From Podocnemis expansa (Eukaryota > Chordata > Testudines > Podocnemididae), in contig ML681967.1 of the NCBI GenBank assembly GCA_007922195.1, forward strand, positions 8,551,712 through 8,615,711: a stretch of DNA of 64,000 nucleotides. Direction: 5' to 3'. Positions within the stretch are counted from its first letter, which is position 1. Each line of letters begins with the position of its first letter. Shown here piece by piece: positions 25,276-37,449 of the stretch. The translations under genes and the position numbers were made by a program. The notes under the pieces are model-generated. The model worked only from the letters and a program-made list of their open reading frames with translations, made no database searches and had not been told where the DNA came from.

Positions 25276-26484
25276 TAGTAGGCTATGCACCCTGATTTAT
25301 TAGGGTTGTGTGGCTTATGAATTCTGGGTTACTGCAACTAATTGATTATGGTGAGAATAAAACATTGAAGAATTTTATTTAATACAAGTCATGTGAAAAG
25401 TCACTTAGAAAACAGGAAAAAGCCAAATTTTGAAGGGTCTTAACTTTAGTATAACCCTTTTCAAATACATGGTTGGCGATTTATAAAAAGGAAACATACA
25501 ATGGATCAAACAATTTTTATACTCTTGCTTTCTTTTCACCCAGTAATATTTTTCCAGTAAAAATAGCTGCTGTGTTCCATTCTTGCTTTTATCATCACGG
25601 TCAGACACAGAACAGTCAGTCCTCCCACTCAGCAAACTGTTCCTGGTGGAAACTGTTAGAGAGAAGGTTCTGTGATGGATTTTAAACAATTGAGTCAGAT
25701 TCTCTTAGAAAACAAGACAGGAGGGAAAACCCTCCAAACTAAACTGCAACAGCATAATACATAGAGGGTCAGCCTTTTGGCACATCCTCAGTATATGATG
25801 TATGGTGATGAGACAGTGCAGCTAGAGGCACAAAGAAGGTTATGCTAATAAGGGAAGGAGGGATATTGTATCCTCGAAGAATCCCCTCAATGCCTGATCC
25901 ACTGCCCAGTGAAGTCTCTGGAAAGTTTCCAATTGTCTCCAGGGGAAGTTGGATTTAGAATCCATGTTTGTGACTAGGGCTTTGAAGTAAGAAGGGTTCT
26001 GTGATGGATAGAAGTGAAATAGAAATGAGCCTCAAAGAATCCATCCCAATGTTTTAAATAGCGTCAGTGTATTCTGGAACAGTGTTAGTTACAGGAGAAG
26101 AACTAACCATGCAAGAGGTGTCCAATAAATCTTTGTGCTCCTTGCTCTTATTTGCAGTCCAATGTATTAAGACTTCCAGTAACCTGAAGAAAGCCAAGTA
26201 TATAAAGAGAATGGAATGTGGCTGCTCTTTTGCTACAAAGCATAAAAGCCTCTTCACTTACCCACACCAGTGGAAGGTGATATATCTACCTTTGAACAGT
26301 CTTACTTCATTTTCCTTTTTACAAGCAGTCACTGCCTGATGAGGTGGCATCTTGTGCCCTGTCTTCTTTTGAATTTTGTTTTGTATTTTCTGTCCAGAAG
26401 GACAAAGTTGCCTCCTTGTGCCAGAAAATGACAACTGGGCAGCCTTCCAACTCCAAGGGGACAAATGGAGCAAGTCACTCACTG

Positions 26485-26640
26485 CATAGAGTCCTAGAAG
26501 ATTAGGATTGGACAGGACCTCAGGAGGTCATCTAGTCCACCCCCCACTCCAAACAGGACCAACCCTCAACTAAATCAAGCCTCCCATCCACAACTTTCCT
26601 ACAGTCCTCTTATTTTTACAGAGGCATGCACCAGTTCTGT
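26485..26640 (-). mobile_element. CR1 LINE 3' end fragment
   Basis: AGTCCTAGAAGATTAGGATT, GGACAGGACCTCAGGAGGTC and ATCTAGTCCACCCCCCACTC, then CAACTAAATCAAGCCTCCC, are the reverse complement of the typical amniote CR1 3' end. Confidence 0.8.
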
Positions 26641-27072
26641 GGGTCTGAACTCTCCACTCACCCTGAGCTCTCATGGCACAAGATTTTAGGGAAAATTGGG
26701 AGTGGGAGGATGGTCACACATTGCATCTTGGTCCTTGTAACCACAGTAGCCAACTGAATGTCATTGCTAGGTACCCCAAGTTTTCCTGAATGAGTTCCAC
26801 TGGATAACACACCCTTGTTGAATGTGGCATATTAACAGAATGACTAAAACGTAAAGATCCTCATGGTGCATGATGCAGAAAAGGCTGAAGTATTCAATCC
26901 TTTTTTTAAATTTCAGTCTTCACAGGCAGAGTTATCTCCTAGGCTACTACACTGGATAATGCAGAATGAAGAGAAGAAGAGTGGCCCATGGTGATGGAAG
27001 GTCAGGTTGGTAACTACTTAAAGAAGTTAGATATGCACAAGTCTATGGGGGCCAGATGAACTGCATCTGAGG

Positions 27073-27894
27073 GTGCTGAGGGAGTTGGCCAATGTGATTG
27101 CAGAGCTGCTGGCCATTATCTTTGAAAACTCATGGCGAATAGGGGGAGGTCCCAGAGGATTAGAAGACGGCAAATATATAGTACCTATCTTCAAGAGAGG
27201 GAAAAATAAGGATGTGGGAAACTACAGGCTGGTCAGCCTCTCCTCAATCCCTGGAAAAATCATGGAGCAGGTCCTGAAAGAATCCATCGTGAAACACTTG
27301 GAGGAAAATAGAGTGATCAGGAACAGGCAGCATAGATTCAACAAGGGCAAATTGTGCCTGACCAACCTGATTGCCTTCTATGAAGAGATGATTAGATTTG
27401 TGGATGCAGGAATAGCTGTTGACATGATATACCTTGACTTTAGCATAGCTTTTGATATGGTTTCCCACAATATTCTCCTCAGCAAGTTAAGGAAGTATGG
27501 GTTGGATGAGTGGACCACAAGGTGGACAGAAAACTGGCTAGGTCAATGGGCTCAGTGGGTTGGAATCAATAGTCCAATGTCTAGTAGGCAACCGGTAACT
27601 AGTGGTGTGCCCCAGAGGTTGGTCCTGGGGCCCGTTCTAGTCAACATCTTCATTAACAATCTTGATGATGGGATAGATTGCATGCTTAGTAAATTCACAG
27701 ATGACACCAACCTGAGACAAATTGTGGACACATTGGCGGGCAGGGACAGGATTCAGGGTGACAGCCAAATTGGAGAAGTGAGCCAAAAGAAATCTTATGA
27801 GGTTCAACAAGGACAAGTTCAAAGTCCTATACTTAGGACAGAAAAACCCCATGCACTGCTAGAGGCTGTGGACCTATTGGCTAAGCAGCAGTAG
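27073..27894 (+). pseudogene. CR1 ORF2 reverse transcriptase fragment
   Basis: The 273-residue open segment holds reverse-transcriptase blocks in order: a fingers segment PIFKRGKNKDVGNYRLVSL (about residues 39-56), motif A LDFSIAFD (121-128), motif B SGVPQ (177-181) and motif C FTDD (208-211). CR1 normally has FADD in motif C; both catalytic aspartates remain, with Thr replacing Ala. There is no endonuclease domain upstream, because the element is 5'-truncated. The frame degrades after about residue 230, before the hAT insertion. The first ATG is internal to the original protein, so the start is arbitrary. A non-functional retrotransposon relic. Confidence 0.88.
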
Positions 27895-27995
27895 AAAAGG
27901 ACCTTGGGGATATGGTGGACGGAAAGCTGGATATGAGTCAACAGTGTGTTCTTGTAGCCAAAAAGGCCAATGGCATACTGGGATGTACCAGTAGG

Positions 27996-28398
27996 CAAGG
28001 GCATCGCTGGCGCTGGGCACTCTGGGGTACATGCCCCGAACCCCAGTGCCAGTGCCCTGGATTGAGCCGGAGATCCGGGACCCAGCCACCAGCAGCTGCG
28101 GCAGCCCCGTCCCCCACCGGGGTTCTGTGGCCCGGCCACCTGCAGCCACAGCGGCCCCGTCCCCTGTTGGGGATCTGCGGACTGGCCGCCCGCAGTCACA
28201 GCGGCCCTGTCCCCCACCAGGGATCCACGACTCAGCCACCTGCGGCGACCCCATCCCCAGCCAGGGATGCAGGGCCTGGCCGCCCGTGGCAGCGCGGCGG
28301 TGCCTGGCCGTGTCCCCAGCCAGGGGGCAGGGCCTGCAGGCTGGGGGCGGGGCCTGGGCCCGTGCCCCGGGTCCCTCCCCCAGCCAGCGACGCCCCTG
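27996..28398. mobile_element. GC-rich non-autonomous hAT element nested in CR1
   Basis: The left end CAAGGGCATCGCTGGCGCTG and the right end CAGCCAGCGACGCCCCTG are inverted repeats. The perfect 8-bp duplication CCAGTAGG flanks it (27988-27995 and 28399-28406), and the CR1 sequence is continuous across the site. The interior contains about five imperfect units of roughly 40 bases built around CCCCGTCCCC and GGCCACCTGC (about 28080-28300). The open frames across it are repeat artefacts. Confidence 0.92.
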
Positions 28399-28438
28399 CC
28401 AGTAGGAGCATTGCCAGCAGATCGAGGGTTGTGATTAT

Positions 28439-28896
28439 CCCCTCTATTCAGCACTGGTGAGGCAGCATCTGGAATACTGTGTCCAGTTTTGGGCTCTCCA
28501 CTACAAAAAAGATATGGACGAATTAGAAAGAGTCCAGCGGAGGGCAACGAAAATGATTAGGGGGCTGGGGGACATGAGTTATGAGGAGAGACTGAAGAAA
28601 ACAGGCTTATCTAGTCTGCAGAAGAGAAGACTGAGAGGGGATTTGATAGCAACCTTCAACTAGAAGAGGTGCTCCGGAGAGGAGGGAGCTCGGCTGTTCT
28701 CAGTAGTAACAGAGGACAGAACAAGGAGCAATGGTTTCAAGTTACAGCTGGAGAGGTCAGGTTGTACATTAGGAAAAACTTTCTCACTAGGAGGGTGGTG
28801 AAGCATTGGAATGGGTTGCCTTGCAAGGTGGTGGAATCTCCATCTTTGGAGATATTTAAGGTCTGGTTAGACAATACCCTGGCTGGGATGATTTAG
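28439..28896 (+). pseudogene. CR1 ORF2 C-terminal fragment
   Basis: Two frames continue the LINE protein after the hAT insertion. The first reads [31 protein letters not shown] and ends after [12 protein letters not shown] (28663). The second, shifted one frame, contains VRLYIRKNFLTRRVVKHWNG and LPCKVVESPSLEIFK. This is the well-conserved CR1 C-terminal tail. The frameshift between them confirms that the copy is dead. Confidence 0.85.
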
Positions 28897-31800
28897 TGGG
28901 AGTGGTCCTGCTTTCAGCAGGGGGTTGGATTAGATGACTTCATGAGGTCCCTTCTAACCTTATGATTCTATGATCCTCTATATTATGGAGGCTTGATAAA
29001 TGCTGAGGAATGGATAACAGCAGTAGGTCATATCCTGCATGATGCTGAGCACCACTTACGATGCTAAGCACTGTAGATGTTCGGCCCCTCTCATGATTTG
29101 GCCTATTACTACTGCTTAAGACAGGACATTTCCTGGAGGGAGAAAGAGGGAATTTAAAGGAGTGTATAGAACATGTTATGTTTTTAAAGTGCCACACAGA
29201 CATTAGCTAGCTAACTGCTAATGGGACAAAGACTGCAGCAGTGCCACATACCAAAAGGATCATATACACTATGACCCCCTTGGATGGTCCATTCTAGTGG
29301 AAATAGATACATAGTTAGCTGTAGTGATTCCTAGCGATAGCATTTCACCAAATGACACCAGGATGATATTCCCATAGGATGAGATTAACTATGTTGGAAT
29401 TGCAGGTTTATGGTCATGTTTTTAAAAAAAATCTCTCCCTTAGCTGCTTCCTATGCCATCTGTATGTGGTTACCGTTAAGGATCACCAGCTTTCATTCTG
29501 AACTTCCAGTTTCTATGGTTTTATAACTCAGCCTTTAAAATGGCTGGGTGTTATCAGACTTGTTAGCGTGCTGTTTTACCAGCTAATGGACATGGTACAG
29601 ATACCATGGAAGGCAGGATAACAAGCCTACACCACCGTCAGTGTGAACCCATGAATCAGGTTCTCAGGAGGTGTATTACCAGGGCCATGAGTGGGGCTGT
29701 TTCAGTTTGCACCACCTGAGAATTTGTTCCTGTATGTATGAGAGCAGGATCAGTCTTTCTGCAAAGTGGATTCCTCCTCCCAAGCCAACCTTTTGGTCTG
29801 CATCTCAGCTTGGAAAAATTCAGGACATCTTTTTGCATTTAACATAGAGCTGAGAAATGGGCATTAGAGCATTTCCCCAGGACCAGGCCACTGTGCATTC
29901 AGTTACCAGATTCAGGCACTTCTTCCTGGTTGTTATTGGGTACAGATAACTTTATAAAATCAACAGCGTGGAGTCATTCCTTCTCTATCATAGGAAATAC
30001 AGCTGTATTTTACACAAGCAGAATTTTTCTAAGGATTCTGAAGTGTTTTGCAACCTTGGCACTCACCATCAGAGTAAGCATTGGGGCTGTTTTGTGTTCC
30101 CACGGGTTACTCACCATTGTTTCCTTTGCTCTTGAAGTGACCCATCTGGAGTAGAGGGGAAGGATTGTTCTATATAAGAGTGGTTATTCTGAACCTAAAC
30201 CAGTTGAGAGAGGAACAGAAGTCTCATTAGAGACAAGAGGGAGAGAATTAGGTTACAACTTCAGGGTGCCAAAATCCTTCTTTCGTTTTTACTTGTAGCT
30301 TTTGCATGGCAAGTACTGCATTTAAACTAAATCAAAAGAATAATCTGCTCATTGCTCTTGCTGCACCACATCGTTAGTACAAAGAAATGCATTTAAATAA
30401 TGAGAAAATTCATTTTACGCATATAGAGGGGAAGCCAAATAGCTAAGGACAAACAAACCTACGCAGCTGTATAATTAGCATTTATCAAAATGAGGGGAGA
30501 AAACCAATCCAAGTCAATTAAAATATTTCTTCAAAAGTGGTTTACATGGTCACCAAAAAAGAAGAAAATAAAGTGCATCATGGCTGTACATTTATGATGA
30601 TAAGGCGGAATTCAGAAGGAAGAACCAGGATGGAATTCTTGACGTGCAGCACGCTCTAGGAAGTGAATTTTAAAACTGAGATGCACAACTCAGTTCCTCT
30701 CCTTATATTGTTCCCTGGGCCAGTATACATCTATTGATTGCTTGGCGCAGGACACCAGCCTAGAATCTTTAACATATTATTATATTCAGGGCCAGAAAGT
30801 TCATTTGAATTAGAAATCATTCTATAGGTTTTCATATCAACTCCATCATAAAGGCCCTTTAGAGTTCACTGTGTGAAGGGAAAGATGGGCTCATCACAAC
30901 TTGATGCTAACTTAACAAAATACGTGGATGACAGCCAAGATGGAAAATCAAGCCCTCGATCGTACTGCAGATGGCACAAGTTCAGAGCTGCTGAGCTTCC
31001 ACGGCCTCTGTGTTCCTCCACTGGAGTTGGGGATCTTCAGGATTTCTGGAAATCCAGCCCATATGATGTATTGTTATAAAACCCAGCAATGAATTTATTC
31101 TTCATCTGTAGTGCTAAAATGTGGCAATCAGTCAGTGTATTCCCTTTGCTATTATGCTGTAGCTCTTTAAAAACTGCTTTGGGGTTTAAGCACTCATCAC
31201 ATAATCTTCAGCAAAAGTCAGCACTACCCATACAGAATAAATAACAGAATGCTCTTTTGTGTTTTCAGGGGACAAATGCCTGCATGAGGGACTACCACTG
31301 GCCTCTTTCTGTTCTTTGGAGTGGTAGGAATATTGGAATCAGGTGCCTCCAATTTAATTAATTCCCTAGCCAACTTGATTTCATATTTAATTCAATGCAA
31401 GCCGCATGAAAAAAATAATTTGTATTAAAAATAATGTATTGTCCACCATTTATTTTAATCAATTTTGACTGCTATAGGCTGATATTAATGGGATTATCTG
31501 ATCACAAGATATATAGAAAGTTGACATTTAATTAATAAAAGGGGGAGGGCATTCTGAATAAAATCAAAGAAAAAAGAACATAGGGAAGGAAGGTGATATT
31601 AAAAGTTATGTTAGGCAGACCTTGTTATTGGTATTATGGGAGCTGCTCTGTGCCCTTGTCTCTGTGATATGCAACCTGTGGTCATAAGGATAACAGGTTG
31701 AGCCACTTATTTCAGTTATAGTGACAGGTGGAGTATTGACAGAAATACAGAAAATCTGTAAATCTCACATTATTTCCCCTCAAAATCATTGAAACTAATT

Positions 31801-33482
31801 AACAGTGCTTGCAGACCAGATCCTCAGCCAGCGTAAATTTGCATAGCTTCACTGAAGTTGATTTTAGCCAGTTCTGGCCCTACATATTCTATATTTTTCA
31901 AAGTTAGACAGTTCCATACATACAGGTCAAAGCTGGTTGTCTGTAAGGGAGGCACTCTCATATACACAGTGTCTTGCTCACATAAGTCTGCCTGGTTCCA
32001 GATAACCTTTACCACGAGCTGCAAAGATTTTGTGACAGGGTGTGAAGCAGAGCTGCTATGTGTTTCTAGGTTTCTGAAGGTAATAATCATGATTGCTGAG
32101 ACTTCCTGAACACTTCAGAGAGACTTGAGGAATGTGGACCAGTGGCAAAGATACAGTGGGATGCGACAAAACTAAAGGTCCAGTGATTTTCCAGAGATCT
32201 ACTAAACTTGTAACAGGGTTTTGAAAATTCAGCTTGACTAGATCAAATAATTTTTCTGATGAGCTTGTGAGGTGTCTTCCTTCTTTTATTACAATTGTTG
32301 CCATCATCAATCACAGTAATGAATAACGAGGAGGTTAGCAATTTCGCAGGGATGCTGTAGTGTCTTAAACCCAGTTTAAGATCAGGAAATGAGCACAAAG
32401 GAAGAATACAGTTTGTAATTTTTCTTTAAGGCTCTTTGTAATCAGCTTCCAGACTCCTGAGTGGTCAAGATCAACAGAGTTCTTTAGTTTGTTGCTCAGT
32501 ACAGGGTGAGCTTCTTACTGTACCAATAATGCGCAGCGCCAGCTTGGTGTGGGAGGCATGGGGTGGCTGGAGCTATTGCTGTTTTATTAAGACATTAAGT
32601 GGAAGTCTTGGCAGTTGAGGTTTCACAGTGATGGGGTAGCTACCACAGATGTCCTGCCAATTAAATGGCAGTAATTGCGTAACATCTTTCTGCCTAAATT
32701 CCCATTGCTTTAATTGGAAGCTAATTCTTCTACTGTTTCTCTCCTTCAGCTACTGTATAATATGACTGGCTTGGGTATAATAGCTGCCGTGTTCTACGCT
32801 AGGAGGCTGCATTTCAGTGAAGGGGAAGTGAAGTGAACCTGAAATGGTTATAATTTGTAATTATGTCAAGTTTTGAAGTTTGCAATAGATGCTGAATAAA
32901 TTGATCTGCACCATAATGTATCAAGGGGTTTTTGGACTCAGTATATTCCTCTAGGCCATAGTCTGTCTGAACATATGTTTATTTTCATACAGTTTTCTAG
33001 GTAATTAGTGGCATGGATCCTGTTCATGTTAACAGGTTAGCTGAGCACCTGAAACCTGTTCTCCAAAGCTTCATGGGAAGTGTTTCTTCAGTAATGCTGA
33101 GCTATGAGAGTGGAGGTGTTCAATCTTAACTTCAAAACCAGTGCCTGTTCCTGCAAAATAGAATGCAAGGGGCTGTGCTCTTAGGCAGAAGGGAACAGGG
33201 GACTGCTGGCAGGGGACAGGTACATTTCTCTGATCTCTTTTTGGGGATCTGGTCTTACTGAAAGCTGTACCAAAAGTCCCAGTGCACTTAACTGATGCAG
33301 GACTGAGCTGTTAAAATGGCCTCAGCAATTTCATCTGCCTTTTGGCATCTGAAAAATGATAATGTTTTCCTCTCAAACAACTGTTAGTAGAAGACACCGT
33401 AGAATGGGATTACAGTGTGATAGGTAGTTTTGCTTTCTCCGTAACTGGTTGGGTTGCCAAGGTCCTAATCATTTTCTGTATG

Positions 33483-33712
33483 GGTAGTTTTGGGAAATAT
33501 TATAGGAGGCAGTCTGGGTCAGTGGATAGGGTTCTGCACTGGGATTTGGACCACTGGCCAGTTGGGTGACCATTTACAAGTCATGTCCACATCTCATGCC
33601 TCAGTTTCCTGTTGTAAAATGGGGATAATGGTGCTGTCGCCCTTTTATAAAGCACTTTGAGATCTGTGGATGGATAGTGCTCTGTAAGAGCTATGTGATA
33701 ATTATTATGATC
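33483..33712 (+). mobile_element. MIR-type SINE
   Basis: It contains the MIR core order: AGTGGATAGGGTTCTGCACT, GTTGGGTGACCATTTACAAG, CTCATGCCTCAGTTTCCTG and AAAATGGGGATAATGG. A CACTTTGAGATCTGTGGATG tail then ends in ATTATTATGA. It is old and diverged. Confidence 0.8.
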
Positions 33713-33974
33713 AATAGTAATTTGGCTGGGAATGGAAGAGGGAGACATTTTATAGATTCTGACCCCAGTGTGAGTGGACAAAAACATTGAGACACTAGGC
33801 AACAATGATTCATAATGAAGTCATATTCCTTGGAGAGGAAAGGCGTTAATACTGCCTAAGGATCAGTGTCACTTAAGGTGTTTATTGATCATCTGCAAGA
33901 AAAAGTAAATGGCCAGCTGATACAACCTGTCAGTGATTAGCTTATAGCAAGGAGGGTTACGAGACACTCCAGAT

Positions 33975-34184
33975 CAGGGGTCTCAAATACATGGCCAGCA
34001 GACCACATGCAGCCCCTAAAGCTATTTCCTCTGGCCCGCAATCACACTATTGTTATTGATATTTGCAATATTAGTGTATGACAAGGTTTCAGTGGTGCAG
34101 CCCTTGGGGTAACATACTACTCCTCTTGTGCTCTTTGCTAGTCCTCATGCGGCCCTCCTGGTGATTTGCATTTTAGACCCCTTG
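33975..34184 (-). mobile_element. Non-autonomous hAT element, GTCTCAAACTC family
   Basis: The ends CAGGGGTCTCAAATACATGG and TTTTAGACCCCTTG are inverted. The perfect 8-bp duplication CTCCAGAT flanks the element (33967-33974 and 34185-34192). Same family as 5046 and 42302, opposite orientation. It has an internal duplication of ACTACTCCTCTTGTGC / GCTAGTCCTCATGCGG. Confidence 0.92.
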
Positions 34185-34219
34185 CTCCAGATGGATCCAA
34201 GGAAAATGGCAGGTGACAT

Positions 34220-34508
34220 TAGGGCTACCAGATACCAAAGCCTGAAAATGAGGACAGGGAAGTACGAAAAGGCGGACATTGGAGGACACATGGAGAAAAT
34301 GTAGTATTAATGTAATATTCTTCTGTTTTTAGGGGGCCCTGGAATGGTTACCCCTAAAAATAAGGTATTCCATGGCAGTCCAGCATACGTTAAGCCCTGT
34401 AAGTAAAAAGCCAGACAAAATCATATATTTTAAAATGCCTGCCAGATGGAGGATGTGAAGGTAAAAAGGAGGCCATGTCCTCATTTTGCCTGACATCTGG
34501 TAACCCTA
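34220..34508. repeat. Interspersed repeat of about 285 bp, copy B
   Basis: Direct repeat of 11396-11682. The left end TAGGGCTACCAGATA and the right end TCTGGTAACCCTA are inverted. It lies 28 bases after the 8-bp duplication of the preceding hAT element. Confidence 0.75.
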
Positions 34509-34559
34509 GGTGAGATTTAACTTGAATAAATAGGCTAATTTGCATAGTCTAAGCTATTC

Positions 34560-34960
34560 ATTAATGTTCGAGCTTTCAGGACCTTCAGAAGTAAAAGATC
34601 TCAGTGTCCTCATGGGTAGCTTGCCAGGGAGCTATCTGTCCAGCGTCAAGCAACTAGAATGCTTGGATAATAGAGAGAGAGCAGGAGAATATGATTATTT
34701 TTAGGGAGTGATAGTATATCATTTTCTAATGACCTGAGTTCAGTTTTGGTCATCTCATCTAAAAACTGCAGTAGATGCTGAAAAGTCCAATAAAGGCAAA
34801 TCCTGCATGGCAGGATTTATGTGTGAGGAGAGATTGGAGCATTTAAAGCAGTAAATTCAAAGGGAAATGCTTCATGAAACACAGAGGCAATCTATTGGAT
34901 TCACTGCCTCAGAAGGTCAGAGACAAACTGTGGGGCTGAATTTTAAAAAGCAGTGGAAAA
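34560..34960 (+). mobile_element. Old CR1-like LINE fragment
   Basis: CCTGAGTTCAGTTTTGGTCA, CTCATCTAAAAACTGCAGTA and GTGAGGAGAGATTGGAGCAT follow the order of the CR1 C-terminal coding region. It is heavily diverged and has no open frame. Confidence 0.5.
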
Positions 34961-35501
34961 TTTTATAACTTATAAGTTATCAAGCACTTACAGTTACTGA
35001 CTTTAAAAATCAATGTCTGTGAAGAGGGACACCATGGCCTCTGATATCTTACAGATACTTCCTGTTATATATCTTTAGCCCTAATGATGTCTCTTGTACA
35101 GGCCCACTGTGGTATATGTTAATTGTTGGCTCTTTGATAGTAATATGGATAAATACACACTGGAGCACTGATATGGGAAAAAATAAATCTCATGCTTGCA
35201 GGAATACACTGGTGAATGTTTGGAAAGAGTCTTGCTAACTGTAGATATCCAACCAGCTGTGCAATGTTTGTGTAGTGTAGCTTATGGAGTATTCCCTTTC
35301 CTTTGAAGAATCTGATATTGGCCACTGATAAAGGAAGGATACTGGCAGATGCAGGCCATGTAAGGGATCCAGATGGCTTAATGGGGGGGAGGGGGATGTC
35401 TTGATTTCCGTTGTAGACCTCATTTTCACTAGGCAAAAGTCTATATCCCTTTCCCACTCTTGAAAGGCAGGCAGAATTATAGCCACATACATTTCAGCTA
35501 A

Positions 35502-35735
35502 AAAAAGCAAGGAGTCTTGTGGCACTTAACGACCAACAGGTTTATTTATCACATGAGCTTTCGTGGGAGAATATCCCACTTTGTCAGACACTTTGAAGAG
35601 GGAGAACTTACAGAACTGGATGAAAATAAATGCAGGAGAGTGTAAGACACGGGATCAGGTCATACTGCAACAGCAAATCAGAGCATTTGTAAGGATTCAA
35701 ACTTCAGGAAACGGCACACAGCGGGAGGGTGAAGT
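35502..35735. mobile_element. Fold-back family, one arm plus internal region
   Basis: The arm starts AAAAAAGCAAGGAGTCTTGT and continues with CACATGAGCTTTCGTGGGAG. It then enters the internal segment (GAACTTACAGAACTGGATGA, GGATCAGGTCATACTGCAAC, AGCAAATCAGAGCATTTG) shared with copy 37168. No inverted partner is seen. The hammerhead-like part (35551-35590, minus) has CTGACAA, so one core G is lost. Confidence 0.65.
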
Positions 35736-37219
35736 CAAATTACCTGTTATAATGGGAAAAGAATCCATAGTCACGATTCAGCCCTACTGCATAGGCTTTG
35801 GGTAGTGGGTTTTTTAAGTTTAATGTTCTTATGCTTTGTGAAGAAATGCCTCTGCAGAATCAGTGTAATGGGGTTCTGGACCAGTATAATTCACCACAAA
35901 ACATGCCAGGCCAAGAAGACACAGATTTGATTTTAGAGCTGTAACAGTGAAACTGTTTAGTGACACCTGCTTTCACCACTTCTCCCTCTATTGATTTATT
36001 TTACATTACCTCTTTTGATAATTTTGTCCTCTAGATGGCAGCATGATACTACATGTGGTAGAAAAGTGGCGGGTTGGGGGCAGGGGTTGTTTTTAAATGC
36101 TGGTCATTGAATTTCTGACCCCCTTCTGACCACTGCTCAAAGAACCCCAAACCAAAAATGAGACAATAAAAACTGAGGATAAGACATATTTAGCACTCGT
36201 GATGCCAGGTTAACACTTTTCAATCTCTGGCTCCCACTTTGGCTCTTTCCCTTGGCAATACAAGCTTGCTTTAGTCTGAAGAAAAACCCGGTCTTTGACA
36301 TTGGCATGCCTCTGTGGATACTATCCCCTTTCCTCGCTCTCTGAGCTCATTTAACATGCAGGCTACAATCACTTGGTGGAGTGCTTTGGTTACAGTTCCA
36401 TTCTTGACCACCACCAATCCAGTTTCTGCTCTCCATGTTCGAATGAAGCAGCTCTTGCCAAAGTCTCTAGTGATCTCTTCCTTGTGAAGCTCAGAACAGT
36501 ACTCCTTGACCAGTCAGAAACCTTTGCCACCATCCATCATGCTTTTCTTGAAATACTGTGCTCTCTTGGCTTCTATCTGATGCTGTGCTCTCCTGGTTCT
36601 TGTACCACTCTAATCCATCCATCAGAGGATCCGCCTCACCCTCACCCCGACTGCCTGCAAGGGCTCCTCAGGCCTCATTCATTAGTTCCCTTATCTTCTC
36701 TCTCTTCATGCTCCCTCTAGGTAATCTTGCTTCAAGACACAAACTCAACTGCCATCTATGCTGAGTGATAACTCATGGATCTACCAACTGCCGCAAGCCT
36801 ATCTGCTGTCCAAAATAAAATCTTTTCCTATCTTTCTGAGATCTCCTCTTAGATGTCCAGCTTTCAGGTGATTCTCAGCATGTCTAAAACAGAGCTTTTA
36901 GTCTCCCTTCCATCCCCAGTCCCTCCCAGCAGGCTCCCTCCTTTCTGATAAACTGTAGTCCACATGAACATCTTCCCTGTCACTCATATCCATTGCCTGG
37001 CCATCATTGATTCAATCCTCTCTTTAGGTCCTTGTATACAGGCTATGTCTAAACCTTGCCAATTCTTTTTGGCTGACATTGCCAGCTATGGCTTTGTAAT
37101 ACATCCACGTAGCCAAACTTGTTCCTCAGTTCATGTCACTATCCTTCTCTCTGGCTTGTTAAATCCAGCAAAAAAACAAGGAGTCATGTGGTACTTTAAG
37201 ACTAACCGATCTATTTTTC

Positions 37220-37260
37220 GCATGAGCTTTCATGGGAGAAAATCCCACTTCATCAGATGC
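37220..37260 (-). ncRNA. Putative minimal hammerhead ribozyme (left arm of copy 5)
   Basis: Minus strand, 5' to 3': stem I strand GCAT; core CTGATGA; one extra A; stem II GTGGGA / TCCCAT (6 bp, outer pair G-T) closing TTTTC; core GAAA; GCTC; stem I partner ATGC, which pairs perfectly with GCAT. Cleavage would follow the C of GCTC. Stem III is the self-complementary AGCT, too short to form alone, so a dimeric fold would be needed. All invariant hammerhead residues are present. Hammerheads with short stem III are reported in Penelope-like elements, and an extra A after the first box is known in a natural viroid hammerhead. Activity is untested. Confidence 0.5.
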
Positions 37261-37408
37261 TTCGAAGATGGGTGAACTTACAGAATAGAATGAAAATAAA
37301 TGCAAGGGGGTGTAAAGCATAGGATCAGGTCATACAGTAACAGCAAATCAGAGCAGTTGTTAGGTTCAAACCCTGGGAAGCCATTCTGTAAGTTCACCCA
37401 TCTTCGAA

Positions 37409-37449
37409 GCATCTGACGAAGTGGGATTTTCTCCCATGAAAGCTCACGC
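37409..37449 (+). ncRNA. Putative minimal hammerhead ribozyme (right arm of copy 5)
   Basis: Same layout as the inverted left arm, now on the plus strand: GCAT, CTGACGA (variable N7 position is C), extra A, GTGGGA / TCCCAT stem II, GAAA, GCTC, ACGC. Stem I has one mismatch (GCAT against ACGC). The catalytic boxes are complete. Confidence 0.45.

Larger units (their letters stand above)
26850..28980 (+). mobile_element. CR1-family LINE, 5'-truncated and interrupted
   Basis: A continuous stretch with CR1 pol character begins at an AEKAEVFN-like segment near 26870. It passes through the reverse transcriptase (27073-27894), is broken by a 403-bp hAT insertion (27996-28398), resumes with [20 protein letters not shown], and ends in TTCTAACCTTATGATTCTAT with a TATGATC-type tail, as CR1 elements do. 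The 5' end is truncated, and frameshifts and lost codons show that it is inactive. CR1 is the dominant LINE of turtles, crocodilians and birds. Confidence 0.9.

Noticed and set aside
28080..28300. Regularly spaced repeats that resemble a repeat-spacer array
   Set aside because: Imperfect tandem GC-rich units within a transposon in a vertebrate genome, with no unique spacers; not CRISPR.
27874..28547. Overlapping 126-242 residue minus-strand frames
   Set aside because: Antisense to CR1 and to the GC-rich hAT insertion with tandem units; spurious.
36373..36720. 115-residue frame as a possible host gene
   Set aside because: It reads as a decayed LINE pol segment upstream of an L2-type 3' tail. 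No splice sites or start context.
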